Of a DNA stretch of 7,514 nt, positions 1 through 6,200 are shown piece after piece. The translations under genes were made by a program, and so were the position numbers. Each line of letters opens with the position of its first letter. The first letter of the stretch is position 1. Location of the stretch: the NCBI GenBank assembly GCA_009699615.1, contig WLNV01000068.1:1-7514 (forward strand), read 5' to 3'. The notes beneath the pieces are model-generated. The model saw only the letters and a program-made list of their open reading frames with translations. It was not told the DNA's origin and ran no database searches. This DNA is from Actinomycetota bacterium. Lineage in GTDB: Bacteria; Actinomycetota; Thermoleophilia; Solirubrobacterales; Solirubrobacteraceae.

Positions 1-224
1 ACCTCGATGTGGCCCAAGCCGCCATCGAGGCCGTCCGTTCGACAGCGCTGATGCAATTGGCGGTGAGCCCGTACAGCTTTCGAAAGGCCGGCGCCAGCCC
101 GACAAGGCGAGAACTCATCATCCCGTTTGGTGCCAGCGGCTACGTCGCGCTCTACGAAATCGCGAGTCCAAGCGCCGTCGTCGTGCTGGCGCTGCGCCAT
201 CAACGCGAAGAGGACTACCACTGA
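1..224 (+). CDS. RelE/ParE-family toxin, C-terminal part (5' end outside window)
   Basis: The frame is open from the left edge (first full codon at position 3) to a TGA at 222-224, giving about 73 visible residues. The tail has the pattern of ParE/RelE-type toxins: an Arg-Glu followed by a hydrophobic strand (RELIIPF), then GASGYVALYEI, a VVVLAL strand and the closing RHQRE motif. Family members are about 95-105 residues, so roughly the first 25-30 residues, with the N-terminal helices, lie outside the window. The GTG at 9 is probably internal, because the frame continues upstream of it. In this family ParE proteins poison DNA gyrase and RelE proteins cleave mRNA, and the sequence does not decide which applies. 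The cognate antitoxin is normally just upstream and is not visible. No coding region follows closely downstream, so this looks like the end of a toxin-antitoxin operon. Confidence 0.85.
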   Translation, partial: LDVAQAAIEAVRSTALMQLAVSPYSFRKAGASPTRRELIIPFGASGYVALYEIASPSAVVVLALRHQREEDYH

Positions 225-271
225 GGCCGGACACAAGGCTCGGGGGCGATAGCAGCGACCGGCTAAGCGAA

Positions 272-300
272 GATCGTCGAGTTAGACCTGCTCGACGATC
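272..300. repeat. Perfect 10-bp inverted repeat (hairpin) after the toxin gene
   Basis: GATCGTCGAG at 272-281 is the exact reverse complement of CTCGACGATC at 291-300, with a 9-base loop (TTAGACCTG). It starts 47 bases after the toxin stop. No T-run follows on either strand, so it is not a textbook intrinsic terminator. It may still act as an RNA stem protecting or ending the toxin mRNA, or as a protein-binding dyad. It also sits inside the weak frame at 267-401, so it could be chance or codon-driven. Confidence 0.5.
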
Positions 301-439
301 CCGGCTTGCCTTTGGCTGTCCACACTGAGCGCGACAAGCTACAGCAGCAGATCACCCTAAATCCGGCAGTTACCCCTTCGCCGGCAGGCCCTGGGGTCTG
401 AACCGATCCAAGCGTGGGTGCTACTTTGACGCTCAGATA

Positions 440-473
440 GCGAACACCAGCGTCCACGATCGCTGAAATTCGC
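440..473. repeat. Interrupted dyad: two 5-bp stems around an 8-base loop
   Basis: GCGAA (440-444) pairs with TTCGC (469-473), and CAGCG (448-452) pairs with CGCTG (461-465). A symmetric 3x3 internal loop separates the two stems and an 8-base loop closes the inner one. The symmetry is exact in spacing, but the stems are short, so chance is possible. It could be an operator or a recombinase-type site. No T-tract follows. Confidence 0.3.
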
Positions 474-655
474 AGGCTTTCAAGGGCACGGATGACCGAC
501 CAAACGCGCCGAGTTGTCCACCGTGGCGGGCGGGCGGCGCCTGCGACAAACCCACGGCCGACGCGGTGGGCAATCCCTCTTTACCGCTTGTACCGCCAGT
601 CAACTGCCCACAAATTCCCCGGAAGTCCCAAAACGCAGGTAACGTAGGGTCACCG

Positions 656-796
656 CACTAGGGAGAACTCCTTGCGGCGGTGATGCATGGCTGCACGCCC
701 TAAAGCTGTACAAAACACTAAGATTGGAGTCGAATATGGCCATCTACGACCTTAAGACTTCTTTCTTTATTGATCGCATAGTCAGCCACTAGGGAG
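656..796. repeat. 10-bp direct repeat CACTAGGGAG, two copies
   Basis: CACTAGGGAG occurs at 656-665 and again at 787-796, 131 bases apart start to start. The second copy is the outer edge of the left arm of the inverted-repeat element at 790-894. The first copy is followed by AACTCC, and GAGAAC also occurs in the reverse complement of that element's right end. The first copy may therefore be another degraded end of a similar element, or an unrelated 10-mer match. Confidence 0.4.
736..792 (+). pseudogene. 18-codon ORF with good RBS, ending in the inverted-repeat arm
   Basis: An ATG at 736 is preceded by GGAGT at 726-730 with a 5-base spacer, a better ribosome site than the methylase has. The product begins MAIYDLKTSFF and runs 18 codons to a TAG at 790-792. 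That stop is made by the first bases of the left inverted repeat. This fits the 5' end of a once longer gene cut by insertion of the element, though it could also be a small leader peptide. Read in the same frame past the TAG, the sequence stays open for 23 more codons, to the TGA at 862-864. I do not recognise the peptide and do not assign a function. Confidence 0.35.
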
Positions 797-894
797 CCGC
801 TGAACAATTCACCATCTCCGCCGGTAAATCCAATGACATCAAGGATCTTCAAGCGCCCGCTTGACCCGAAAGCGAATTGTTCAGCGGTTCTCTA
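790..894. mobile_element. MITE-like or deleted IS remnant with 21-bp imperfect terminal inverted repeats
   Basis: The left arm (790-810) and right arm (874-894) are reverse complements at 19 of 21 positions. The inner 14 bases are perfect: CCGCTGAACAATTC at 797-810 and GAATTGTTCAGCGG at 874-887. Only 63 bases lie between the arms, too few for a transposase. The outer edges carry CTAG (789-792) and CTAA (892-895). Both fit the YTAR target type used by many IS5-family elements, although they are not identical to each other. End sequences of the form GGAACC-CTGAACAA are familiar from IS5-family elements of proteobacteria, so I infer a deleted IS5-like copy or a MITE mobilised by one. The family assignment is from memory and needs a database check. 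It ends 91 bases before the methylase start, so its outward end may influence the operon. Confidence 0.6.
849..864. repeat. Palindrome with 7-bp arms inside the inverted-repeat element
   Basis: TCAAGCG (849-855) and CGCTTGA (858-864) are reverse complements around a 2-base centre. The loop is too small for a stable simple RNA hairpin, so the plausible role is a dimeric protein-binding site or part of the element's structure. No regulator gene is visible in the window. Confidence 0.3.
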
Positions 895-985
895 ATCGCA
901 TCCGCGTTCTTTCGCACGTCTCGCCCCCTTAGGTGCGCCGCTTCGTGTGCTAGTGGAATGAAATACCCGAGGTTAGTAGAATTAA

Positions 986-2353
986 ATGAAGTCTTTGTCG
1001 TTTCGCTTTATAGACCTGTTTGCTGGCCTCGGGGGGTTCCATTTGGCGCTTGGCCGCATGGGTGGAACGTGCGTCTTTGCAGCCGAGTGGAAGCAGCATC
1101 TGCGGGACCTGTATCTGGTCAACCACGGGCTCTACCCTGTCGGCGACATCACGGAGGTCGACCCCGCACAGGTTCCAGAACACGACGTCTTGACCGCAGG
1201 CTTCCCCTGCCAGCCGTTTTCGAAGGCCGGCGAGCAGTTGGGGTTTGAGTGCACCAAGCAAGGCGACTTGTTTTTCAATGTCGAAGCCATCCTCCGCGCC
1301 AAGCGTCCTCGCTACTTCATCCTGGAGAACGTCCCGAACCTCCTGAAGCACGACGAAGGGCGTACGTGGACCAAGATTCAGGCCCGCTTGGGTGCGACGG
1401 GTCTGGGCTACCACATCGACGCGGCTCGCTTCTCACCGCACAACTTCGACATCCCACAGATTCGGGAGCGGGTCTACATCGTCGGGTCCACCGAACCGCT
1501 GACGGGGTTCAAGTGGCCGGTCGCGACGAATGGCGAGACGTCGGTTAGCTCGGTTTTGGAAGACAACCCCAAAGACGCCAAGGGCCTGGCGCCGCACGCT
1601 CTGGAATGCATTGAGGTCTGGGCAGCGTTCATGAAGGCCTGCCCTGCCAGCGTCGTTCTACCGTCGTATCCCCTCTGGTCGATGGAGTGGGGCGCAACGT
1701 ATCCCTACGAATATGAAACGCCGTTCTCGCGTCGAGTCTTCCGTGGCGTTGACGGCCTAAAGGGTTTCAAGGGCAGCCATGGAACAAAGCTTGGCTACCT
1801 CCGAAACCTAGACGCCCGTTGGCACGCGTTGCCTAGTCACGCCCGAACCGAAGAGTTGCGCTTCCCGAAATGGAAGATTGACTTCATTCGGCAGAACCGC
1901 GGGTTCTACGATGCGAACCGCTCCTGGATTGACCCTTGGATGCCTCGCATTCTCAAGTTTCCCTCGAGCCTTCAAAAGCTGGAATGGAATATACAAGGCG
2001 GCAAGCAGGACATCTGGGACTACGTTTTGCAGTTCCGCGCTTCCGGCCTGCGCGTAAAACGCCGGACAACGGCACCGAGCCTCATTGCGATGACGGAGAC
2101 TCAGGTACCCATCATCGCGTGGGAGAAGCGATACATGACGCCCCGCGAATGCGCTCGGCTGCAGAGCATGGAGGGCCTCAAGCAACTTCCAAGCAGGCCG
2201 ACGCAGGCCTTCCAAGCCCTCGGCAACGCGGTCAATACTCAAGTTGTAGAGCGCGTTGCGCGAGCCCTGCTATCGGCAGGTGGTGCCGACTCGGCTGCGC
2301 CCAGTGTGCAGCCGCGCGCGGCGGCACACTCGTCGTGCCTGGCGGTCGCATGA
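986..2353 (+). CDS. dcm: C5-cytosine-specific DNA methyltransferase
   Basis: This 455-residue protein should transfer a methyl group from S-adenosylmethionine to carbon 5 of cytosine in a specific DNA site. The family motifs appear in order: motif I FIDLFAGLGGFHLAL (8-22) for AdoMet, motif II around AAEW (32-35), motif IV GFPCQPFSKAG (72-82) with catalytic Cys75, motif VI ENVPN (114-118), motif VIII QIRERVYIVG (158-167), motif IX near RYMTPRECARLQ (382-393) and motif X QALGNAVNTQVVERVA (410-425). The long, Trp-rich stretch of about 175-360 is the target recognition region, and the site it reads cannot be inferred. An Ala/Ser-rich tail of about 25 residues follows motif X. An in-frame TAG at 977-979 and motif I at residue 8 fix the ATG at 986. 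The only SD-like bases, GAGG at 969-972, are 13 bases away, so initiation may be weak. It is the first gene of the operon, and its stop overlaps the ATPase start. It probably protects host DNA from the downstream genes. Confidence 0.96.
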   Translation: MKSLSFRFIDLFAGLGGFHLALGRMGGTCVFAAEWKQHLRDLYLVNHGLYPVGDITEVDPAQVPEHDVLTAGFPCQPFSKAGEQLGFECTKQGDLFFNVEAILRAKRPRYFILENVPNLLKHDEGRTWTKIQARLGATGLGYHIDAARFSPHNFDIPQIRERVYIVGSTEPLTGFKWPVATNGETSVSSVLEDNPKDAKGLAPHALECIEVWAAFMKACPASVVLPSYPLWSMEWGATYPYEYETPFSRRVFRGVDGLKGFKGSHGTKLGYLRNLDARWHALPSHARTEELRFPKWKIDFIRQNRGFYDANRSWIDPWMPRILKFPSSLQKLEWNIQGGKQDIWDYVLQFRASGLRVKRRTTAPSLIAMTETQVPIIAWEKRYMTPRECARLQSMEGLKQLPSRPTQAFQALGNAVNTQVVERVARALLSAGGADSAAPSVQPRAAAHSSCLAVA

Positions 2354-3942
2354 CGGCCGCGCCCGCAGACAAGCCTGAAGCGATAGGAATCCGGCCGGAG
2401 GTAACGGTGCTGTCCGTGCTCCGGCATCTGAACTACAAAGCTTGGTTCGCGCTCGCTGAGTTCATCGACAACGCGCTGCAGAGCGCCATTGCAAATGGTG
2501 ACCGGCTTCGAGAGCTGCACGGTAAAGACTTCCAACTGTGCGTCGACGTCCATCTGGAATCAACGGCACCAGGCCTAATCGTCATAACGGACAACGCCGC
2601 CGGCATTTGCGAGGCTGACTTCCCTCGGGCCTTTCGTGCCGCTCAGGTACCTGCCGACCGCAGCGGCCTGTCGGAGTTCGGCATGGGCATGAAGAGCGCG
2701 GCGTGCTGGTTCGCTGAAAACTGGAGCGTCCGGACCAAAGCCATCGGTGAGACGGTCGAACGAACCATCAACTTCAACGTCAAGCAAATCGTTGAGAACA
2801 AGATTGAGAGCCTGAACGTCGACGTCCGCGACGCTGCGCCAAATGACCACTATACGGTCGTAACCCTTCGCGGCCTTCATCACCTCCCACAAGGCCGGAC
2901 AGTCGGGAAAATCAAGGACCACCTGGCCAGCATCTATCGCGTGTTTCTGCGCGATGGGCGGCTAAAGCTTCGGTTCAACGGTGAGCCTGCCCTTTCGTAC
3001 ACCTCGCCGAAAATTCTGCGCACTTCCCGCTACCCCACGCCCGGCGTTGCCGCCCAAGGGGAAGAGGGCGCGCCAGTCGAGTGGAAAAAGTCGATTGAAC
3101 TGGACTTTGGCGACGGGCAGCGCGTCACTGGCTTTGCCGCTATCCGCGAGGTGGGCTCGACCCAGTTGGCGGGTTTCGCGCTGTTCAGGCGCGACCGGCT
3201 CATTGTCGGCAGTGTCGACGACACCTACCGGCCCTCCTTCATCTTCAAGCAGACCACGAGCTACCCGTATCAGCGGTTGTTCGGCGAACTGCACGTGGAG
3301 AGCTTCGAGGTCAGCCACACGAAGGACGGCTTCAGGTGGGAAGAGTACGAAGACATCTTCTTGGAGTACCTCAAGGCCGCTATCGAGGCGCCGCCCCTTG
3401 ACCTGCTGGCGCAGGCCGAGAACTACCGAGCGCTTCCTACAAGGAAGTCAGTCGAGGCCCAGGCCACGGCCGCAACGGCATCGGTCGCCGAGTACGTTCA
3501 GCGAGAAGTGGCACCGCTGCTGGTGGAGTCAAGGCTCCACCCGGTGGAAGCGCCCGCGCTGCCGACAGAAATTGAACGCAGCGCGCTTCAAGCGTCTGAG
3601 CGAGAAGTCACCGTCGACGACGGAGATTTCCAGTGGGTCATCACGATTCGAACTTCGGTTGACCCCGCTCGAGAAAACTGGCTGAGCCTGGCCAAGGAGG
3701 AGCAACTCGAGGACACGTCCCGGGTTCGCCGGTTGAGCCTTGACCTGTCTCTCGCCCATCCGTTCTCCTCTGAGTTCATCGGTGCCAACGGCGAGAACAC
3801 GGAACTCTTCTTGCGCGTGGCGTTGGCCGTGTGCATCTCGCTTGTGCTGTCCGAAGACATCACTGCCGAACCGCCCGAGAGCGTCCTCTACCACTTCAAC
3901 TATCTGCTTCGAGGCGCCTTGGCGCGGGAACTGCAAACATGA
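2350..3942 (+). CDS. GHKL-fold ATPase, MutL/MORC-like, of a restriction-modification-like system
   Basis: The start is the ATG at 2350 within ATGA, overlapping the methylase stop. It gives 530 residues. The frame is open further upstream inside the methylase gene, but family-like sequence begins just after this ATG. The Bergerat fold is clear: N-box AEFIDNALQSA with Glu37, Asp40 and Asn41; G1 box TDNAAGI (80-86) with Asp81; and G2 box SEFGMGMKSA (108-117). A second domain resembling the S5-fold transducer of MutL/MORC spans about 270-335: GFALFRRDRLIVG (275-287), then GELHVESFEVSHTKDGFRW (312-330). Lys325 there is well placed to be the gamma-phosphate-contacting lysine. The C-terminal 200 residues match no domain I know and may serve dimerisation or partner binding. 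GHKL ATPases of this type clamp or compact DNA through ATP-driven dimerisation. Next to a 5mC methylase and a Z1 gene, it is probably the sensor or switch of a defence system. The G1 box has Ala where Gly is usual. Confidence 0.92.
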   Translation: MTAAPADKPEAIGIRPEVTVLSVLRHLNYKAWFALAEFIDNALQSAIANGDRLRELHGKDFQLCVDVHLESTAPGLIVITDNAAGICEADFPRAFRAAQVPADRSGLSEFGMGMKSAACWFAENWSVRTKAIGETVERTINFNVKQIVENKIESLNVDVRDAAPNDHYTVVTLRGLHHLPQGRTVGKIKDHLASIYRVFLRDGRLKLRFNGEPALSYTSPKILRTSRYPTPGVAAQGEEGAPVEWKKSIELDFGDGQRVTGFAAIREVGSTQLAGFALFRRDRLIVGSVDDTYRPSFIFKQTTSYPYQRLFGELHVESFEVSHTKDGFRWEEYEDIFLEYLKAAIEAPPLDLLAQAENYRALPTRKSVEAQATAATASVAEYVQREVAPLLVESRLHPVEAPALPTEIERSALQASEREVTVDDGDFQWVITIRTSVDPARENWLSLAKEEQLEDTSRVRRLSLDLSLAHPFSSEFIGANGENTELFLRVALAVCISLVLSEDITAEPPESVLYHFNYLLRGALARELQT

Positions 3943-6200
3943 CTGCGTCAGTGACGGTCCTGAGCAAGATTAAGCCTCCTCTGCGCTGGGAGCCCAAGGA
4001 GGGCGTGTTCACAGATGAGTTCCTCCGGAGCAAGTCGAAAGACCCCAACGGGCCGAGCTACGAAGACCTGACCGTTGGCGATGACTCCGTGCTGCGAGAA
4101 GCGCAGCGGATTTTGGGTCGATGCCTTCCGCCCACCGACGCGGCCGGCGCCGAAACAGGCCTTGTAGTGGGCTATGTGCAGAGCGGAAAGACGATGTCGT
4201 TTGAGACCGTCATCTCGCTCGCTCGGGATAACGGCTACGGCATGGTCATCGTGTTTGCCGGGACCAAGACCAACCTGCGTGAGCAGTCCGAGGACCGGTT
4301 GAAGAAGGACCTGGGCATCGACGAAGGGGATAACTGGTACCACTTCTCCAACCCTACGAAGTCCAGCAGCGGGCAGATGGACGACAAGCTCGAGGCCTGG
4401 CAGAAGCGTCCGACGGTGAAGAAGGCGGTCTTGGTCACGGTGCTCAAGCAGGTCGACCACCTCGACAACCTGGCCGCAGTCTTGAAGAAGCTCTCGCTGG
4501 ACAAGGTTCCAGTCTTGGTCATCGATGACGAGAGCGACCAGGCTGGCCTCAACAACAAGGCCGCAAAGATTCGTGCGCAGCGCGCGGCGGCCAACGCGCG
4601 CAGCAGCACATACGACCGAATCTGCGTGGTGCGAGACCAGTTGCCTCACCACTCGTACCTGCAGTACACCGCCACGCCGCAGGCCAATCTGCTGCTTGCT
4701 CAAACAGACCTGCTCAACCCGTCATTCGCGGAGTTGGTGACGCCGGGAAGCGCCTACACGGGCGGCTTGGCCTTCTTCTCCGACGATAGGCCACTCATCG
4801 TCGAAATCCCCGCCCGAGAGGTCCCCGGAAGAACGACGGTGGTCAACTCAGCACCGAAGAGCCTGCTGAGCGCGCTTCGCTTTTATCTTCTCGTCTGCGC
4901 CCAGCATGCGATTACGAAGGTGCGAGGGAAGGACCGGAACCGGTCGATGATGGTGCACCCGGCAATGCAGACCCAGTCGCACAAGGTCTACAAAGCCTGG
5001 ATGGACAAGTCCATCAAGACGCTGACCTCTTACGTCGAGAAGCAGTACGCCAAGTTGCCGGCTGAAGTTGAATCTCGGTTCCTGCCGGAATACAACTCGC
5101 TGAAGCAAACCTACCCGGATATCCGGCCGCTCCCTGAGCTCATCGAGTCGATGCTGAACGACGTCTTCGGCGAGATGAACTGCGTCGAGGTCAACGGTAC
5201 GCCAGACGCCCAGAAGAAGGTGGACTGGCGCGCCACGCCCTACTGGATTCTGGTGGGTGGCGCAAAGCTCGACCGCGGCTACACCGTAGAGGGCCTGACG
5301 ACCACGTACATGCCCAGGCCACTGGGTAACACTCCCGCGGCCGACACCCTCCAACAGCGCGCGCGGTTCTTTGGCTACAAGCGGCCCTATCTCGGCTTAT
5401 GCCGCGTGTTCTTGCAAACCGACATTGAAGACGCGTTCGTCGAATACGTCGAACACGAAGAGTTCGTCAGAGATGCATTGGTCAAGAACCGAGGCAAACC
5501 GCTGCGGTCTTGGCGGCGAGACTTCATTCTTGATTCACTGTTTCGGCCCACTCGACCCGACATCATCGGTATCGGCGCGCGGCGCATTTCGGTCAAGGAC
5601 TGGATGGTGCCCGACGCCCTGCAGCGCGACGACGGTGCGCGTCAGCGCAACCAAGACCTACTCGCCAAGTTGGAGAAGCAATGGGGTGCAACATATGGCC
5701 CCGGAATGACGACTGCTGAACTGCCCGACTTCAAGGGCGTGCAGACCATAGCGCCAACCCTTCTCCTAAATCCTGTGCCGTTGGCAGTTGTATTGGAAGA
5801 GTTCTTTTTGCAACTGGAGGTGCGAGACGCTACCGACGCGGAACAGCACAGCGCAATCCTGATTGGACTTGCAGAACTTCTTAGAAAAGAGGGAGGCTTG
5901 CTGGTTGATGTCTTCCTCATCAACGGCCTTGTTGCTCAGTACCGCACGCGCGACGCTGGTCGAGGCTTTCCGGCTGGCCACCCCAATGCTCCCATCAATG
6001 AGTACTTCAGCCAGAGCGCCGGCGTGGTCAACGACAAGAGCTATTACTCGACGACGAGGATTGGTCTTCAACTGCGGCGATTGAATCTTGGGACCAAAGC
6101 GCGTGACCCTAGTAGTGCGGACATGCATGGCGTCACATGGTTTGCCTTGCACGTTCCCCGTGCGCTGAGTCAAGACCTGCATATCGAGGGCCGCCGGTGA
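3939..6200 (+). CDS. Z1 domain protein, helicase-like P-loop ATPase
   Basis: The ATG at 3939 overlaps the GHKL stop (ATGA) and has GGGAA at 3926-3930 as a modest ribosome site. The frame is open upstream, but that part lies inside the GHKL gene. The 753-residue product has Walker A GYVQSGKT (78-85, Lys84), Walker B plus the Z1 signature VLVIDDESDQAGLN (192-205), a motif III-like YTATPQAN (243-250), a motif V-like block GGAKLDRGYTVEGL (440-453), and a motif VI-like QQRARFFGYKR (472-482) with candidate arginine fingers. Together these define the Z1 family, a helicase-like group found in restriction-modification-type operons. The region beyond about 550 is not recognised and may bind DNA or partners. 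No nuclease motif is evident, so it probably acts as an ATP-driven translocase or remodeller working with the downstream PD-(D/E)XK protein. Whether it unwinds DNA cannot be told from sequence. Confidence 0.95.
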   Translation: MTASVTVLSKIKPPLRWEPKEGVFTDEFLRSKSKDPNGPSYEDLTVGDDSVLREAQRILGRCLPPTDAAGAETGLVVGYVQSGKTMSFETVISLARDNGYGMVIVFAGTKTNLREQSEDRLKKDLGIDEGDNWYHFSNPTKSSSGQMDDKLEAWQKRPTVKKAVLVTVLKQVDHLDNLAAVLKKLSLDKVPVLVIDDESDQAGLNNKAAKIRAQRAAANARSSTYDRICVVRDQLPHHSYLQYTATPQANLLLAQTDLLNPSFAELVTPGSAYTGGLAFFSDDRPLIVEIPAREVPGRTTVVNSAPKSLLSALRFYLLVCAQHAITKVRGKDRNRSMMVHPAMQTQSHKVYKAWMDKSIKTLTSYVEKQYAKLPAEVESRFLPEYNSLKQTYPDIRPLPELIESMLNDVFGEMNCVEVNGTPDAQKKVDWRATPYWILVGGAKLDRGYTVEGLTTTYMPRPLGNTPAADTLQQRARFFGYKRPYLGLCRVFLQTDIEDAFVEYVEHEEFVRDALVKNRGKPLRSWRRDFILDSLFRPTRPDIIGIGARRISVKDWMVPDALQRDDGARQRNQDLLAKLEKQWGATYGPGMTTAELPDFKGVQTIAPTLLLNPVPLAVVLEEFFLQLEVRDATDAEQHSAILIGLAELLRKEGGLLVDVFLINGLVAQYRTRDAGRGFPAGHPNAPINEYFSQSAGVVNDKSYYSTTRIGLQLRRLNLGTKARDPSSADMHGVTWFALHVPRALSQDLHIEGRR
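6186..6190 (+). promoter_or_regulatory. Ribosome binding site deciding the GTG start of the nuclease gene
   Basis: GAGGG, 6 bases before the GTG at 6197, is the clearest Shine-Dalgarno in the operon. It lies inside the last codons of the Z1 gene. It supports the GTG over the in-frame ATG at 6137, which would put a 64-base overlap inside the Z1 gene. Confidence 0.65.

Larger units (their letters stand above)
225..985. other. Gene-poor region between toxin gene and methylase operon
   Basis: No long credible gene lies in these 761 bases. A plus-strand frame at 267-401 (44 codons, no good start, opening AKIVELDLLDDPG) has a protein-like composition and could be a relic, but I do not recognise it. 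The minus-strand frame over 263-457 looks like a shadow. Positions 400-735 hold one dyad (440-473) and otherwise nothing I can name. From about 700 to 985 the DNA is visibly more AT-rich than its surroundings and contains the 18-codon ORF, the inverted-repeat element and the leader of the operon. The promoter of the methylase operon must lie in or near 860-985, but I find no convincing paired -35/-10 hexamers there. Confidence 0.6.

Noticed and set aside
263..457. Minus-strand 64-codon frame in the upstream region
   Set aside because: No family resemblance, no good ribosome site, and low-complexity Ser/Gly content.
861..896. Promoter from TTGACC (861-866) with TCTAAT (891-896)
   Set aside because: The hexamers are decent singly but 24 bases apart, too far for sigma-70. 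At 16-18 bases' spacing the sequence is GC-rich and unlike a -10.
977..982. TAGAAT as a -10 for the methylase operon
   Set aside because: It is only 3 bases before the ATG and has no matching -35 at 16-18 bases upstream. It would need a start inside the coding region.
877..1248. Plus-strand 123-codon frame overlapping the methylase start
   Set aside because: It runs out of frame through the methylase N-terminus, including motif I, and has no protein-like pattern, so it is a shadow.
2981..3685. Plus-strand 234-codon frame inside the GHKL gene
   Set aside because: The product is Ser/Arg/Pro-rich with no domain, while the overlapping GHKL frame carries conserved motifs.
3948..4703. Long 251-codon minus-strand frame under the Z1 gene
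   Set aside because: It is the antisense mirror of a GC-rich gene with clear Walker and Z1 motifs. It has no recognisable domain of its own.
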